Below are positions 1 through 5,574 of a stretch of DNA of 6,155 nucleotides, one piece after another. The position numbers were made by a program, and so were the translations under genes. A model generated the notes under the pieces. It did no database searches and was not told where the DNA came from. It worked only from the letters and a program-made list of their open reading frames with translations. The DNA lies in assembly GCA_003134755.1 (NCBI GenBank), contig PLCK01000129.1:3867-10021 (forward strand), written 5' to 3'. How positions within the stretch are numbered: the first letter of the stretch is position 1; each line of letters starts with the position of its first letter. Origin of the DNA: Actinomycetota bacterium. GTDB lineage: Bacteria > Actinomycetota > Actinomycetes > Acidothermales > Acidothermaceae.

Positions 1-206
1 GCCCGCTCGACGGCCTCGAGGGTGTCGGTCAACACAGATTTCGAGTCGTGCAGCAACCGGCCCACCAGTGTCGACTTACCGTCGTCGACCGAGCCTGCGG
101 TCGCAAACCGCAGCATGTCGACGTCGCGGTCGACCTGCGGCCGCGCCGAGGCGGCCAGCGGGGGCGTGCTCACGGGCGTCACGGGAGGAGTATGGAGGAC
201 GGACAT
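1..206 (-). CDS. cysN: Sulfate adenylyltransferase subunit 1 (GTPase), 5' part only
   Basis: This is the N-terminal 68 codons of CysN, cut off by the window edge. CysN is the EF-Tu-like GTPase that pairs with CysD, and GTP hydrolysis drives formation of APS from sulfate and ATP. Translating from ATG at 206 gives a poorly conserved stretch of about 30 residues. The family hallmark LRFATAGSVDDGKSTLVGR follows, with the P-loop G38-SVDDGK-S45, then LLHDSKSVLTDTLEAVER, which is typical of CysN after the P-loop. The ATG lies 3 nt after the cysD TAG, and an AGGA overlaps that stop very close to the start, so translation is probably coupled to cysD. The next ATG (codon 31) sits too close to the P-loop to be a likely start. 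A CysC fusion at the C terminus, as in mycobacterial CysNC, cannot be excluded, but a separate cysC upstream makes it unlikely. Confidence 0.93.
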   Translation of the reverse strand, partial: MSVLHTPPVTPVSTPPLAASARPQVDRDVDMLRFATAGSVDDGKSTLVGRLLHDSKSVLTDTLEAVER

Positions 207-209
207 TTC

Positions 210-1184
210 CTAGAAGTAACCTTCCCGTTTGCGATCCTCCATGGCCGCCTCCGAGAGCTTGTCGTCGGCGCGGGTCGCCCCGCGCTCGGTGATCGTGCTC
301 ACGGCGATCTCGGCGATGACCTCTGAGATGTCGGACGCCGCCGACAAGACCGCGCCCGTGCAGCTCATGTCGCCGACGGTCCGGTAACGCACGATCTTGC
401 GCTCGACGGGCTCGCCGTCGCGTGGGCCGCCCCAATCGCCAGGGGTGAGCCACATGCCGTTGCGCAGGAACACCTCACGCTCGTGAGAGAGGTAGATCGA
501 CGGCAGGTCGATCGCCTCGCGTTCGACGTACTCCCAGACGTCGAGTTCGGTCCAGTTCGACAGCGGGAAGATCCGGACATGCTCGCCCGGCTTGTGCCGA
601 CCGTTGTAGAGGTTCCACAGCTCGGGCCGTTGCCGGCGCGGGTCCCATTGTCCGAACTCGTCGCGCAGGCTGAAAATGCGCTCCTTCGCGCGGGCCTTCT
701 CTTCGTCGCGGCGGCCGCCGCCGAATACGGCGTCAAAGCGGTTGCCGACGATCGCGTCGAGCAACGGAACCGTCTGCAGCGGGTTGCGGGTACCGTCGGC
801 GCGTTCACGCAACCTGCCGTCGTCGATGTACTCCTGCACGCTCGCCACGACGAGCCGTAGCCCGAATCGCTCGACGACGTCGTCGCGGTAGGCCATCACC
901 TCGGGGAAGTTGTGGCCGGTGTCGACGTGCATGACAGGGAACGGAACCGGCGCGGGCCAGAAGGCCTTGCGCGCGAGATGCAGCATCACGACCGAGTCTT
1001 TGCCACCGGAGAACAGCAGCACTGGCCGCTCAAACTCGGCGGCGACCTCGCGGATGATGTGAATGCCCTCGGACTCCAGCACGTCGAGATGCGGCAACCT
1101 CAGCTCGCTGGTCGCGCCGGACTCGCCGGCGGCGGGGGTTGCGCCGGTCTCGCCGGCGGCTGTGGTCGTGGTCGTGGTCGTCAT
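210..1184 (-). CDS. cysD: Sulfate adenylyltransferase subunit 2 (ATP sulfurylase small subunit)
   Basis: CysD is the catalytic adenylyltransferase of the cytosolic CysDN complex, making APS and pyrophosphate from sulfate and ATP. It has 324 residues, slightly longer than the usual 300 or so. The extra length is a low-complexity head of about 27 residues: poly-Thr, then a Gly/Glu/Ala/Thr repeat. The PAPS-reductase-like fold then follows with the PP-loop SGGKDS (59-64), HVDTGHNFPE (86-95), GGGRRDEEKARAKER (155-169), IFPLSNWTELDVW (205-217) and RYRTVGDMSCTG (266-277). It ends in the family's C-terminal signature TRADDKLSEAAMEDRKREGYF-type tail, complete to the final Phe. The ATG overlaps the cysC stop by 4 nt (ATGA). 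A GAGGG Shine-Dalgarno sits 5 nt upstream (1194-1190), which supports this start despite the odd head. cysN follows after 3 nt. Confidence 0.97.
   Translation of the reverse strand: MTTTTTTTAAGETGATPAAGESGATSELRLPHLDVLESEGIHIIREVAAEFERPVLLFSGGKDSVVMLHLARKAFWPAPVPFPVMHVDTGHNFPEVMAYRDDVVERFGLRLVVASVQEYIDDGRLRERADGTRNPLQTVPLLDAIVGNRFDAVFGGGRRDEEKARAKERIFSLRDEFGQWDPRRQRPELWNLYNGRHKPGEHVRIFPLSNWTELDVWEYVEREAIDLPSIYLSHEREVFLRNGMWLTPGDWGGPRDGEPVERKIVRYRTVGDMSCTGAVLSAASDISEVIAEIAVSTITERGATRADDKLSEAAMEDRKREGYF
1114..1160. repeat. Two 20-nt imperfect direct repeats inside the cysD 5' end
   Basis: Positions 1114-1133 and 1141-1160 match at 19 of 20 bases (one a/t difference) with a 27-nt period. They therefore encode a nine-codon near-duplication in the CysD head (GETGAT... 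and GESGAT...). The repeat keeps frame, so gain or loss of a unit would only change the length of the disordered head. Confidence 0.8.
1162..1181. repeat. Hexanucleotide microsatellite (gtggtc)3 coding poly-Thr
   Basis: Three perfect gtggtc units plus two further matching bases run up to the cysD start codon. On the coding strand they give alternating ACG and ACC codons, part of the seven consecutive Thr residues after Met1. The six-base unit preserves reading frame. Because the repeat spans the first codons, changes in copy number could affect mRNA structure around translation start. Confidence 0.85.
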
Positions 1185-1777
1185 GCCAGCCCTCGCTGTA
1201 CCAAGACGGCATGCACCCGGGACGCCGATTCGGCCGCCGACTCCTCGGTGTCGAGCCGGAGCTCCGGGGCCTCCGGGATCTCGTACGGATCGTCGACGCC
1301 GGTCAGCCCGCTCATCTCGCCCGCGCGCTGCTTCGCGTAGAGGCCCTTGACGTCGCGGACCGCGCAGACGTCGAGCGGCGTCGCGACGTGCACTTCGACG
1401 AAGACACTGCCGTCGGCCTCATGGTCGGCGCGGACCGCAGCGCGGGCCGCAGCGTACGGCGCGATAACGGGAACCAGCACCGTCACGCCGCTGCGCGCGA
1501 GTAGCCGGGCAACATAGCCGACCCGCCGCACGTTGGCATCGCGGTCCGCACGGCTGAACCCGAGGTCGGCCGTCAGGTGGCTGCGCAGCTCGTCACCGTC
1601 GAGCAGTTCGACCTGCTGGCCCTCGGCCCGCAGCCGGACGGCGAGCGCGCGCGCGATCGTCGACTTGCCGGCGCTCGGCAGGCCGGTGAGCCAAACAGTC
1701 GAGCCGGGACGGCGGTCGGCCGGCGCGGACGCCAGCTGATCGGCGTCCGGCTGAAAGCGGTTGCTTGTGGTGGTCAC
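1181..1777 (-). CDS. cysC: Adenylyl-sulfate (APS) kinase
   Basis: CysC phosphorylates APS at the 3' position using ATP, giving PAPS for sulfotransferases or for PAPS reduction. Read from GTG at 1777 it has 198 residues, normal for a stand-alone CysC. Motifs are the Walker A GLPSAGKST (32-40), LDGDELR (59-65), GFSRADRDANVRRVGYVARLL (73-93 region), KGLYAKQRAGEMSGLTGVDD (144-163) and PYEIPEAPEL. The site matching the phospho-acceptor Ser of Escherichia coli CysC (FISP) is Ala106 (VIAP). I believe this is common in actinobacterial CysC, and the Ser is not strictly required for activity in other family members. I chose the GTG because it gives a GTGA overlap with the cysH stop, like its neighbours. 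An in-frame ATG at 1792 would add five residues and is possible. The cysC stop overlaps the cysD start. Confidence 0.95.
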   Translation of the reverse strand: MTTTSNRFQPDADQLASAPADRRPGSTVWLTGLPSAGKSTIARALAVRLRAEGQQVELLDGDELRSHLTADLGFSRADRDANVRRVGYVARLLARSGVTVLVPVIAPYAAARAAVRADHEADGSVFVEVHVATPLDVCAVRDVKGLYAKQRAGEMSGLTGVDDPYEIPEAPELRLDTEESAAESASRVHAVLVQRGLA

Positions 1778-2481
1778 GTGTTGATCCCGCATTCGGTCTT
1801 GGAATTGCCGACCCAGCGACCCGAACGCGGGTCGGCGCCGGGGGGGACTTTCTGGGTGCACGGCCAGCAACCGATCGACAGGTAACCCTCGTCGATGAGC
1901 GGGCTGACGAGGATGTGGTTCTCGGCGATGTAGGCGTCGACCTGGGCCTGGGTCCAGCGCGCGATCGGGTTGACCTTGACCTTGCGGCGACGGGCGTCCC
2001 ATTGCACGACGGGGGTGTTCGCGCGGGTCGGCGACTCGTCGCGGCGCACGCCGGTTGCCCAGGAGTCGTAGCTGGCGAGCGCGACCTCGAGGGGCGCGAC
2101 CTTGCGGATCGCGCAGCACTTGTCAGGATCGCGGCCGAACATGTCTTTGCCGTACGCGGCATCCTGCTCGGCGACCGTGATCTCCGGCTGCACGTTCACG
2201 ACGTTGACGTCGTAAACGGCGGCGACCGCGTCGCGAACGCCGAGCGTCTCGGCGAAGTGATAGCCCGTATCGAGGAACACGACGTCGACACCCGGCTTCG
2301 CCTTCGCGGCGAGCGAGGCCATCACCGCGTCGCCCATCGACGACAGCACGCAGAATCGGTCGCCGAAGGTGACTGCCGCCCAGCGCAGGATCTCGTCGGG
2401 CGACGCGTCTTCGAGGTCTCGCGCCGCCTCGTTGGCGAGGCGTTCGAGGTCGGCGTCGACCTCGCTCTTGACCTTGCTCAT
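1774..2481 (-). CDS. cysH: Assimilatory [4Fe-4S] adenylyl-sulfate (APS) reductase, CysH family
   Basis: CysH reduces APS (or PAPS in some relatives) to sulfite and AMP with electrons from thioredoxin. It has 235 residues. The PP-loop-like LSSMGDA (46-52) and FLDTGYHF (69-76) mark the nucleotide-binding fold. Cys122-Cys123 (DKCCAIRK) together with Cys205-X2-Cys208 (GCWPC) form the four-cysteine [4Fe-4S] site that distinguishes APS reductases from cluster-free PAPS reductases such as the E. coli enzyme. Cys231 in the C-terminal KTECGI motif is the expected catalytic cysteine that carries the S-sulfo intermediate. The start at 2481 has a GGAGG Shine-Dalgarno 4 nt upstream and overlaps the preceding small gene by 4 nt. 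A longer in-frame start at 2541 lacks such support. A separate APS kinase next door leaves open whether PAPS is also used. Confidence 0.96.
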   Translation of the reverse strand: MSKVKSEVDADLERLANEAARDLEDASPDEILRWAAVTFGDRFCVLSSMGDAVMASLAAKAKPGVDVVFLDTGYHFAETLGVRDAVAAVYDVNVVNVQPEITVAEQDAAYGKDMFGRDPDKCCAIRKVAPLEVALASYDSWATGVRRDESPTRANTPVVQWDARRRKVKVNPIARWTQAQVDAYIAENHILVSPLIDEGYLSIGCWPCTQKVPPGADPRSGRWVGNSKTECGINT

Positions 2482-2642
2482 GACACCTCCAGTCCGACGA
2501 ACCTCAACGTGAACACTCGGGCGCAACCGCGGCAGTGCCACGAACCGCCGGTCTCGCCGTGCGGGCGAAGATCCTCGTCGCCGCAGTACGGGCAGTAGAA
2601 CGGTGTAGCCCGCTCGCCGACATCGGGGGCTGTTTCGCTCAT
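2478..2642 (-). CDS. Small zinc-ribbon protein of the cys operon, function unknown
   Basis: This is a 54-aa protein of unknown function. It has two CXXC knuckles, CPYC (17-20) and CRGC (37-40), 16 residues apart, which is a standard four-cysteine zinc-ribbon spacing. An acidic stretch GDEDLRPHGE lies between them and VFTLRFVGLEVS closes the protein. There is no signal peptide or membrane segment, so it should be cytosolic. Its ATG overlaps the sir stop (ATGA) and its TGA overlaps the cysH ATG (ATGA). It also carries the cysH ribosome-binding site near its end. No clear Shine-Dalgarno precedes its own start, so it probably relies on translational coupling to sir. As I recall, Streptomyces has a small hypothetical gene in the same place, between sir and cysH, which argues for a real, conserved gene. 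Metal handling, iron-sulfur or redox support for Sir/CysH, or a rubredoxin-like electron carrier are guesses. The ribbon spacing is longer than I would expect inside a rubredoxin site. Confidence 0.88.
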   Translation of the reverse strand: MSETAPDVGERATPFYCPYCGDEDLRPHGETGGSWHCRGCARVFTLRFVGLEVS

Positions 2643-4381
2643 TGCAGGTCGGCTTCGTTGGCGCGATGGACCCATTGCGTGAACCGCTCGCCGTCGACGC
2701 GCTGGGCGAGGTAGCGCCTGGCGAGCCGCTCGACGTAATCCTCCAGCTCGTCCTCGGTCACCTTCAGGCCGCGCAGCTTGCGCCCGAAGTTCGCGCCCTC
2801 GCCGAGGCTGCCGCCGAGGTGCACCTGGTAACCGCCGACCTGCTCTCCGGCCGCGTTGGTGACGAGCGACCCCTTGAGGCCGATGTCGGCAATCTGAAAG
2901 CGGGCGCACGAGTTCGGGCAGCCGTTCAGGTTGATGGTCATCGGGCTGTCGAAGTCGGGCAGCCGGCGCTCGAGTTCGTCGATGAGAGTCATCGCACGAT
3001 TCTTCGTCTCGACGATCGCCAGCTTGCAGAACTCGATGCCGGTACAGGCCATCGTCTGCCGACGGAACGTGCTCGGACGCACCTGAAGATCGAGTGCCTC
3101 GAGTGCTGTTGTGACGGCCTCGACTTGATCTTCGGAGACGTCAAGAACGATCAGCTTCTGTTCGACTGTCGCGTGCACGCGGTCGCTGCCATGTGCGTGT
3201 GCGATGTCGGCGATCTGGTTGAGCTTCGTCCCGGTAAGCCGGCCGACCCGGGGCGCGAAGCCGACGTAGAACTTGCCGTCGCGCTGACGGCGGACGCCGA
3301 CGTGGTCACGCCGGCCGTCGGCGGGCTCGACCGGTGCGGGCCCGTCGGGAAGGGCATAGCCGAGGTACTCCTTCTCGAGCACCTCGCGAAACTTCTCCGG
3401 ACCCCAGTCGGTAACGAGGAACTTGAGCCGCGCGCGGTTGCGCAGCCGCCGATAGCCGTAGTCGCGGAAGACGCTGATGACGCCGACCCACGCCTCGCGG
3501 ACCTGGTCGGGCCTGACGAAAACGCCCAGCCGCTGAGCCATCATCGGATTCGTCGACAGACCGCCACCGACCCACAGGTCGAATCCGGGCGAGCCGTCAG
3601 GGCCGATGACGCCGACGAACGAGACGTCGTTGACCTCGTGGATAGTGCAGAGCGGCCCGCAACCGGTGATCGATGTCTTGAACTTCCGCGGCAGGTTCGA
3701 GAACGCGGGATCACCCACATAGAGACTGTCGATCTCGCGGATGTGCGGCGTCGGATCAACGATCTCGTCGGCGTCGACGCCCGCGACCGGGCAGCCGAGC
3801 ACATTGCGCGGTGTGTCACCGCACGCTTCGAGTGTGCTCAGACCAACGGCCTCGAGTTCGTCCCAGATGGCAGGAACGTCTTCGATCCGGATCCAGTGCA
3901 GTTGCACGTTCTGCCGGTCGGTGACGTCGGCGAGGTCACGGCCGTACTTGGTGGCGATGTCGCCGATCGCTCGCAATTGCGACACGTTGAGCTGGCCGCC
4001 AGGAATGCGGATACGCAGCATGAAGTAGCGGTCATCGAGCTCCTCGGGCTCGAGCACGCCGGTCTTTCCACCATCGATACCGGGACGCCGCTGGGTGTAC
4101 AGGCCCATCCAGCGCATCCGGCCGCGCAGGTCGGAGCCGTCAATCGAGTCGAACCCGGCCTTGGAGTAGATGTCGATGATCCGGCGCCGGACGTTGAGCC
4201 CGTCGTCGTCCTTCTTCATCCGCTCGTTGGGGTTGAGCGGTTCGCGCATGCCGAGAGCCCACTGACCCTGGCCGCGCGACTTGCCTCGCTCGGAATGCGC
4301 GGTTCGTGCGCGCTGCACGGCAGCAGGTTGGACGGCGTCCGTGGGTCCTGGATCACCGGTCGAGGTGGTCGGTGCCGACAT
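2639..4381 (-). CDS. sir: Ferredoxin-type sulfite reductase (siroheme, [4Fe-4S])
   Basis: Sir reduces sulfite to sulfide with six electrons, presumably from ferredoxin, since no CysJ-like flavoprotein is present. It has 580 residues. A disordered head of about 50 residues is followed by two pseudo-symmetric sulfite/nitrite reductase halves (about 55-345 and 355-575). Cys446-X5-Cys452 (ACTGIEFC) and Cys488-X3-Cys492 (NGCPNSC) bind the cluster coupled to siroheme. Relative to my memory of the Mycobacterium tuberculosis enzyme (often called NirA), a constant offset of 26 places Tyr95 (GLYTQR) and Cys187 (LEACGD) at its Tyr69-Cys161 covalent pair. The same offset places Arg123, Arg192, Lys233 and Lys235 at anion-binding positions. 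This favours sulfite over nitrite as substrate. The ATG at 4381 has AAGGA 9 nt upstream. An in-frame ATG at 4429 would add a Cys-rich 16-residue head and has no ribosome site. Confidence 0.95.
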   Translation of the reverse strand: MSAPTTSTGDPGPTDAVQPAAVQRARTAHSERGKSRGQGQWALGMREPLNPNERMKKDDDGLNVRRRIIDIYSKAGFDSIDGSDLRGRMRWMGLYTQRRPGIDGGKTGVLEPEELDDRYFMLRIRIPGGQLNVSQLRAIGDIATKYGRDLADVTDRQNVQLHWIRIEDVPAIWDELEAVGLSTLEACGDTPRNVLGCPVAGVDADEIVDPTPHIREIDSLYVGDPAFSNLPRKFKTSITGCGPLCTIHEVNDVSFVGVIGPDGSPGFDLWVGGGLSTNPMMAQRLGVFVRPDQVREAWVGVISVFRDYGYRRLRNRARLKFLVTDWGPEKFREVLEKEYLGYALPDGPAPVEPADGRRDHVGVRRQRDGKFYVGFAPRVGRLTGTKLNQIADIAHAHGSDRVHATVEQKLIVLDVSEDQVEAVTTALEALDLQVRPSTFRRQTMACTGIEFCKLAIVETKNRAMTLIDELERRLPDFDSPMTINLNGCPNSCARFQIADIGLKGSLVTNAAGEQVGGYQVHLGGSLGEGANFGRKLRGLKVTEDELEDYVERLARRYLAQRVDGERFTQWVHRANEADLQ

Positions 4382-4385
4382 GCTG

Positions 4386-4396
4386 GAAGGTCCTTC
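4386..4396 (-). promoter_or_regulatory. Ribosome-binding site of sir inside a GAAGG-A-CCTTC palindrome
   Basis: On the minus strand AAGGA (4395-4391) lies 9 nt before the ATG at 4381 and decides the sir start. It sits in an 11-nt inverted repeat with a single central base. As RNA this cannot fold back on itself, but it could form an intermolecular duplex or act as a DNA operator half-site pair. That role is speculative. Confidence 0.6.
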
Positions 4397-4420
4397 GAAT
4401 CGGCAGGCGCAGGCACGACA

Positions 4421-4454
4421 GGCTGACATCGGACAGCCGGGCGACCGCGCCCGG
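4421..4454 (-). promoter_or_regulatory. Two mutually exclusive hairpins between leader peptide and sir (candidate attenuator)
   Basis: Hairpin A (4454-4437 in the mRNA direction) is a perfect 7-bp stem CCGGGCG/CGCCCGG with the 4-nt loop CGGT. Hairpin B (4438-4421) is GGCTG/CAGCC with an 8-nt loop. The two share bases 4437-4438, so both cannot be complete at once. Hairpin A begins 14 nt after the leader stop codon, within or at the edge of the footprint of a ribosome stopped there. No U-run follows either hairpin, so any control may act on translation or through Rho rather than by classical intrinsic attenuation. The GC-rich background makes such stems easy to find, so this is a candidate only. 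Confidence 0.4.
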
Positions 4455-4468
4455 GCGGGGGCGACGGA

Positions 4469-4567
4469 TCAGGCAGCCGGCAGACAGGCCGCGCTCGATA
4501 CGCGCAGCAAGTCGACGTGCAGGCGCGCCACAAGCCTCAGTGCAGGCAGCGCGGCACGCGGATTCAT
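4469..4567 (-). CDS. Actinobacterial cys-operon leader peptide
   Basis: This is a 32-codon ORF (ATG 4567, TGA 4471-4469) that starts MNPRAALPALR and carries LVARLHVDLLRVSSAAC before LPAA. The HVDL-x-RVSSA-x-C core with a near-terminal Cys is, to my knowledge, the signature of small actinobacterial 'putative leader peptides' found ahead of sulfur and cysteine genes. It lies 87 nt upstream of sir on the same strand, in the position expected of a regulatory leader. Its single Cys codon (TGT, 4486-4484) is fifth from last, so slow decoding when Cys-tRNA is short would hold a ribosome next to the hairpins that follow. No strong Shine-Dalgarno precedes the ATG, and the mRNA may begin close to it. 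A GTG at 4531 preceded by GAGG would give a 20-residue form with the same core. Cysteine sensing is inferred from context, not shown by the sequence. Confidence 0.75.
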   Translation of the reverse strand: MNPRAALPALRLVARLHVDLLRVSSAACLPAA

Positions 4568-4636
4568 GCCCCGAGGGTCGCACACGTCTTCAAATCCTGT
4601 CGAACCAGTGGACAATCGCTCAGGCGGGGGCCGCAG
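4568..4636 (-). promoter_or_regulatory. Region expected to hold the sir-cys operon promoter
   Basis: After the ssb terminator hairpin only about 70 nt remain before the leader ATG, so the operon promoter should lie here. TTGTCC (4615-4610) resembles a -35 box and CAGGAT (4599-4594) an actinobacterial -10 box. They are only 10 nt apart, too close to work together, so I cannot assign a convincing pair. I see no recognised operator. Confidence 0.3.
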
Positions 4637-4668
4637 GTCCGGACGGCGCGCTTCGACGCCGCCCGGAC
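4637..4668 (-). terminator. Hairpin terminator after ssb
   Basis: In the mRNA direction GTCCGGGCGGCG pairs with CGCCGTCCGGAC over 12 bp, with one G-U wobble and an 8-base loop. It starts 15 nt after the ssb stop codon (TAG at 4686-4684). There is no U-tract, which is common for actinobacterial terminators. The near-perfect stem would also fold on the opposite strand. It separates ssb from the sulfur operon, though read-through is possible. Confidence 0.65.
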
Positions 4669-4683
4669 GCACCACCTGGCCGA

Positions 4684-5379
4684 CTAGCCCACCGACCCAC
4701 GCGACCTCCAGCGACCACCGGCCGCGGCCAACTGCGGCGGATCCGGGACAGCGTTCTCATCGTCTCCGCTTGCCGGGTCGCCGGTCGATCCCGTGTCGGC
4801 CGACCCCATGTCGAAGGTAGGCACCTCGGCGCCGGCCAACGCGGCATCCGATAACCATTCGTCGGCCGCAGCGATCGGATCGGGTGGGCTGTCGAGCGCC
4901 AGACCGCCGGCGATCTCGTCGTCGCCGACGACGTCATGACCTGCAGCGTCGCCGGCGGCGTCACCGAGCGCGACGTCGCCAGCCGCGGGATCCGCGGTGC
5001 CCGACGCGACGACCCCGCGCTCGGCACGCTTCACGATCGTGATCGCCCGGCCGAGCTCCGACCCTACGGCCAACGCGTCGATCTCGACAGACTGCCGCTG
5101 GTCGCCGTCCCGGGTCTCGTAAGGCCGCACGGAGAGCCGGCCCATCACGATCGCGGCACTCCCTTTCTTCAGTGACGCCGCCACGTTCTCGGCGAGGGCC
5201 CGCCAGCAGGTCACGTTGGTGAAGAGCGTCTCGCCGTCGCGCCACTCGCCGGCCGCGCGGTCGAAGCGCCGGGGCGTCGCCGCGAGCCGGAACGAGGTGA
5301 CGGCTTGACCGTCCTTCGTGAACGCGAGCCGTGGCTCGGCCACCAGATTTCCCACGACCGTGACATGGGTGTCGAACAT
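4684..5379 (-). CDS. ssb: Single-stranded DNA-binding protein, SsbB-like paralogue
   Basis: This protein binds single-stranded DNA through an OB fold, probably as an oligomer. It has 231 residues. The N-terminal 120 form the SSB domain, with THVTVVGNLVAEPRL (4-18), SFRLAATPRRFDR (29-41), TLFTNVTCWRALAENVAASL (51-70), KGSAAIVMGRLSVRPYE (72-88) and SVEIDALAVGSELGRA (97-112). It resembles the actinobacterial second SSB more than the essential SsbA. Residues from about 121 onward are a Gly/Ala/Asp-rich, acidic, probably disordered tail with GD and AAGD repeats. The conserved acidic tip that recruits partner proteins (DDDIPF type) is missing, and the protein ends GGRWRSRGSVG with a basic patch. 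The ATG at 5379 has GGAGG 8 nt upstream. An in-frame ATG at 5472 would add 31 unconserved residues and is unlikely. A role in recombination, competence or stress, as for other SsbB proteins, is possible but unproven. Confidence 0.92.
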   Translation of the reverse strand: MFDTHVTVVGNLVAEPRLAFTKDGQAVTSFRLAATPRRFDRAAGEWRDGETLFTNVTCWRALAENVAASLKKGSAAIVMGRLSVRPYETRDGDQRQSVEIDALAVGSELGRAITIVKRAERGVVASGTADPAAGDVALGDAAGDAAGHDVVGDDEIAGGLALDSPPDPIAAADEWLSDAALAGAEVPTFDMGSADTGSTGDPASGDDENAVPDPPQLAAAGGRWRSRGSVG

Positions 5380-5574
5380 GTGATCTCCCTCCGGGCGCGG
5401 CGTGCTTGCCGCATCGAAAGAAGCGTCGCTTTCCGTCGGCGCGCGACGCGACGTCGGCGCCCAACTGTGCATGACTCCTGGCGGCGACGAGCCTGTGGAC
5501 TAACGAGGGAACGCACCCGGTGAAGTACCGTTAGAACCGCCGTTTCGCGCCTCTGCCGATCGCGTGCGGCGCCA
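5380..5574. other. Divergent intergenic region between ssb and tRNA-Arg
   Basis: This region should hold the ssb promoter (minus strand) and the tRNA promoter (plus strand). It contains the ssb Shine-Dalgarno (5392-5385), a short inverted repeat AAGCG-T-CGCTT (5421-5431) and two copies of cgtcggcgc 18 nt apart (5434-5442, 5452-5460). A TACCGT (5526-5531) could be a -10 box for the tRNA, but no -35 box goes with it. I see no gene here. Confidence 0.5.

Noticed and set aside
1593..2162. 189-codon minus-strand frame overlapping cysH and cysC
   Set aside because: It is an Arg/Pro/Ser-rich frame-shifted reading of cysH and cysC, both of which are intact in their own frames.
1765..2598. 277-codon open frame on the plus strand, opposite cysH
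   Set aside because: This is an antisense shadow of cysH and the zinc-ribbon gene. It has no motif, and the opposing genes are certain.
2642..4426. 594-codon open frame on the plus strand, opposite sir
   Set aside because: It mirrors sir almost exactly, as expected when a GC-rich gene leaves its antisense frame free of stops. Its translation shows no recognisable domain, while the minus-strand frame has all Sir motifs.
1..4570. A new type of defence or DNA-modification system built on CysH/CysD-like PP-loop proteins (as in Dnd phosphorothioation)
   Set aside because: CysH and CysD carry the full assimilatory signatures and sit with sir, cysC and cysN. No dnd-like cysteine desulfurase, ATPase or nuclease is present.
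5421..5460. Inverted repeat AAGCGTCGCTT and direct repeats cgtcggcgc upstream of ssb as operators or an origin
   Set aside because: They are short and easily arise in GC-rich sequence. They match no motif I recognise, so they are noted only within the intergenic entry.
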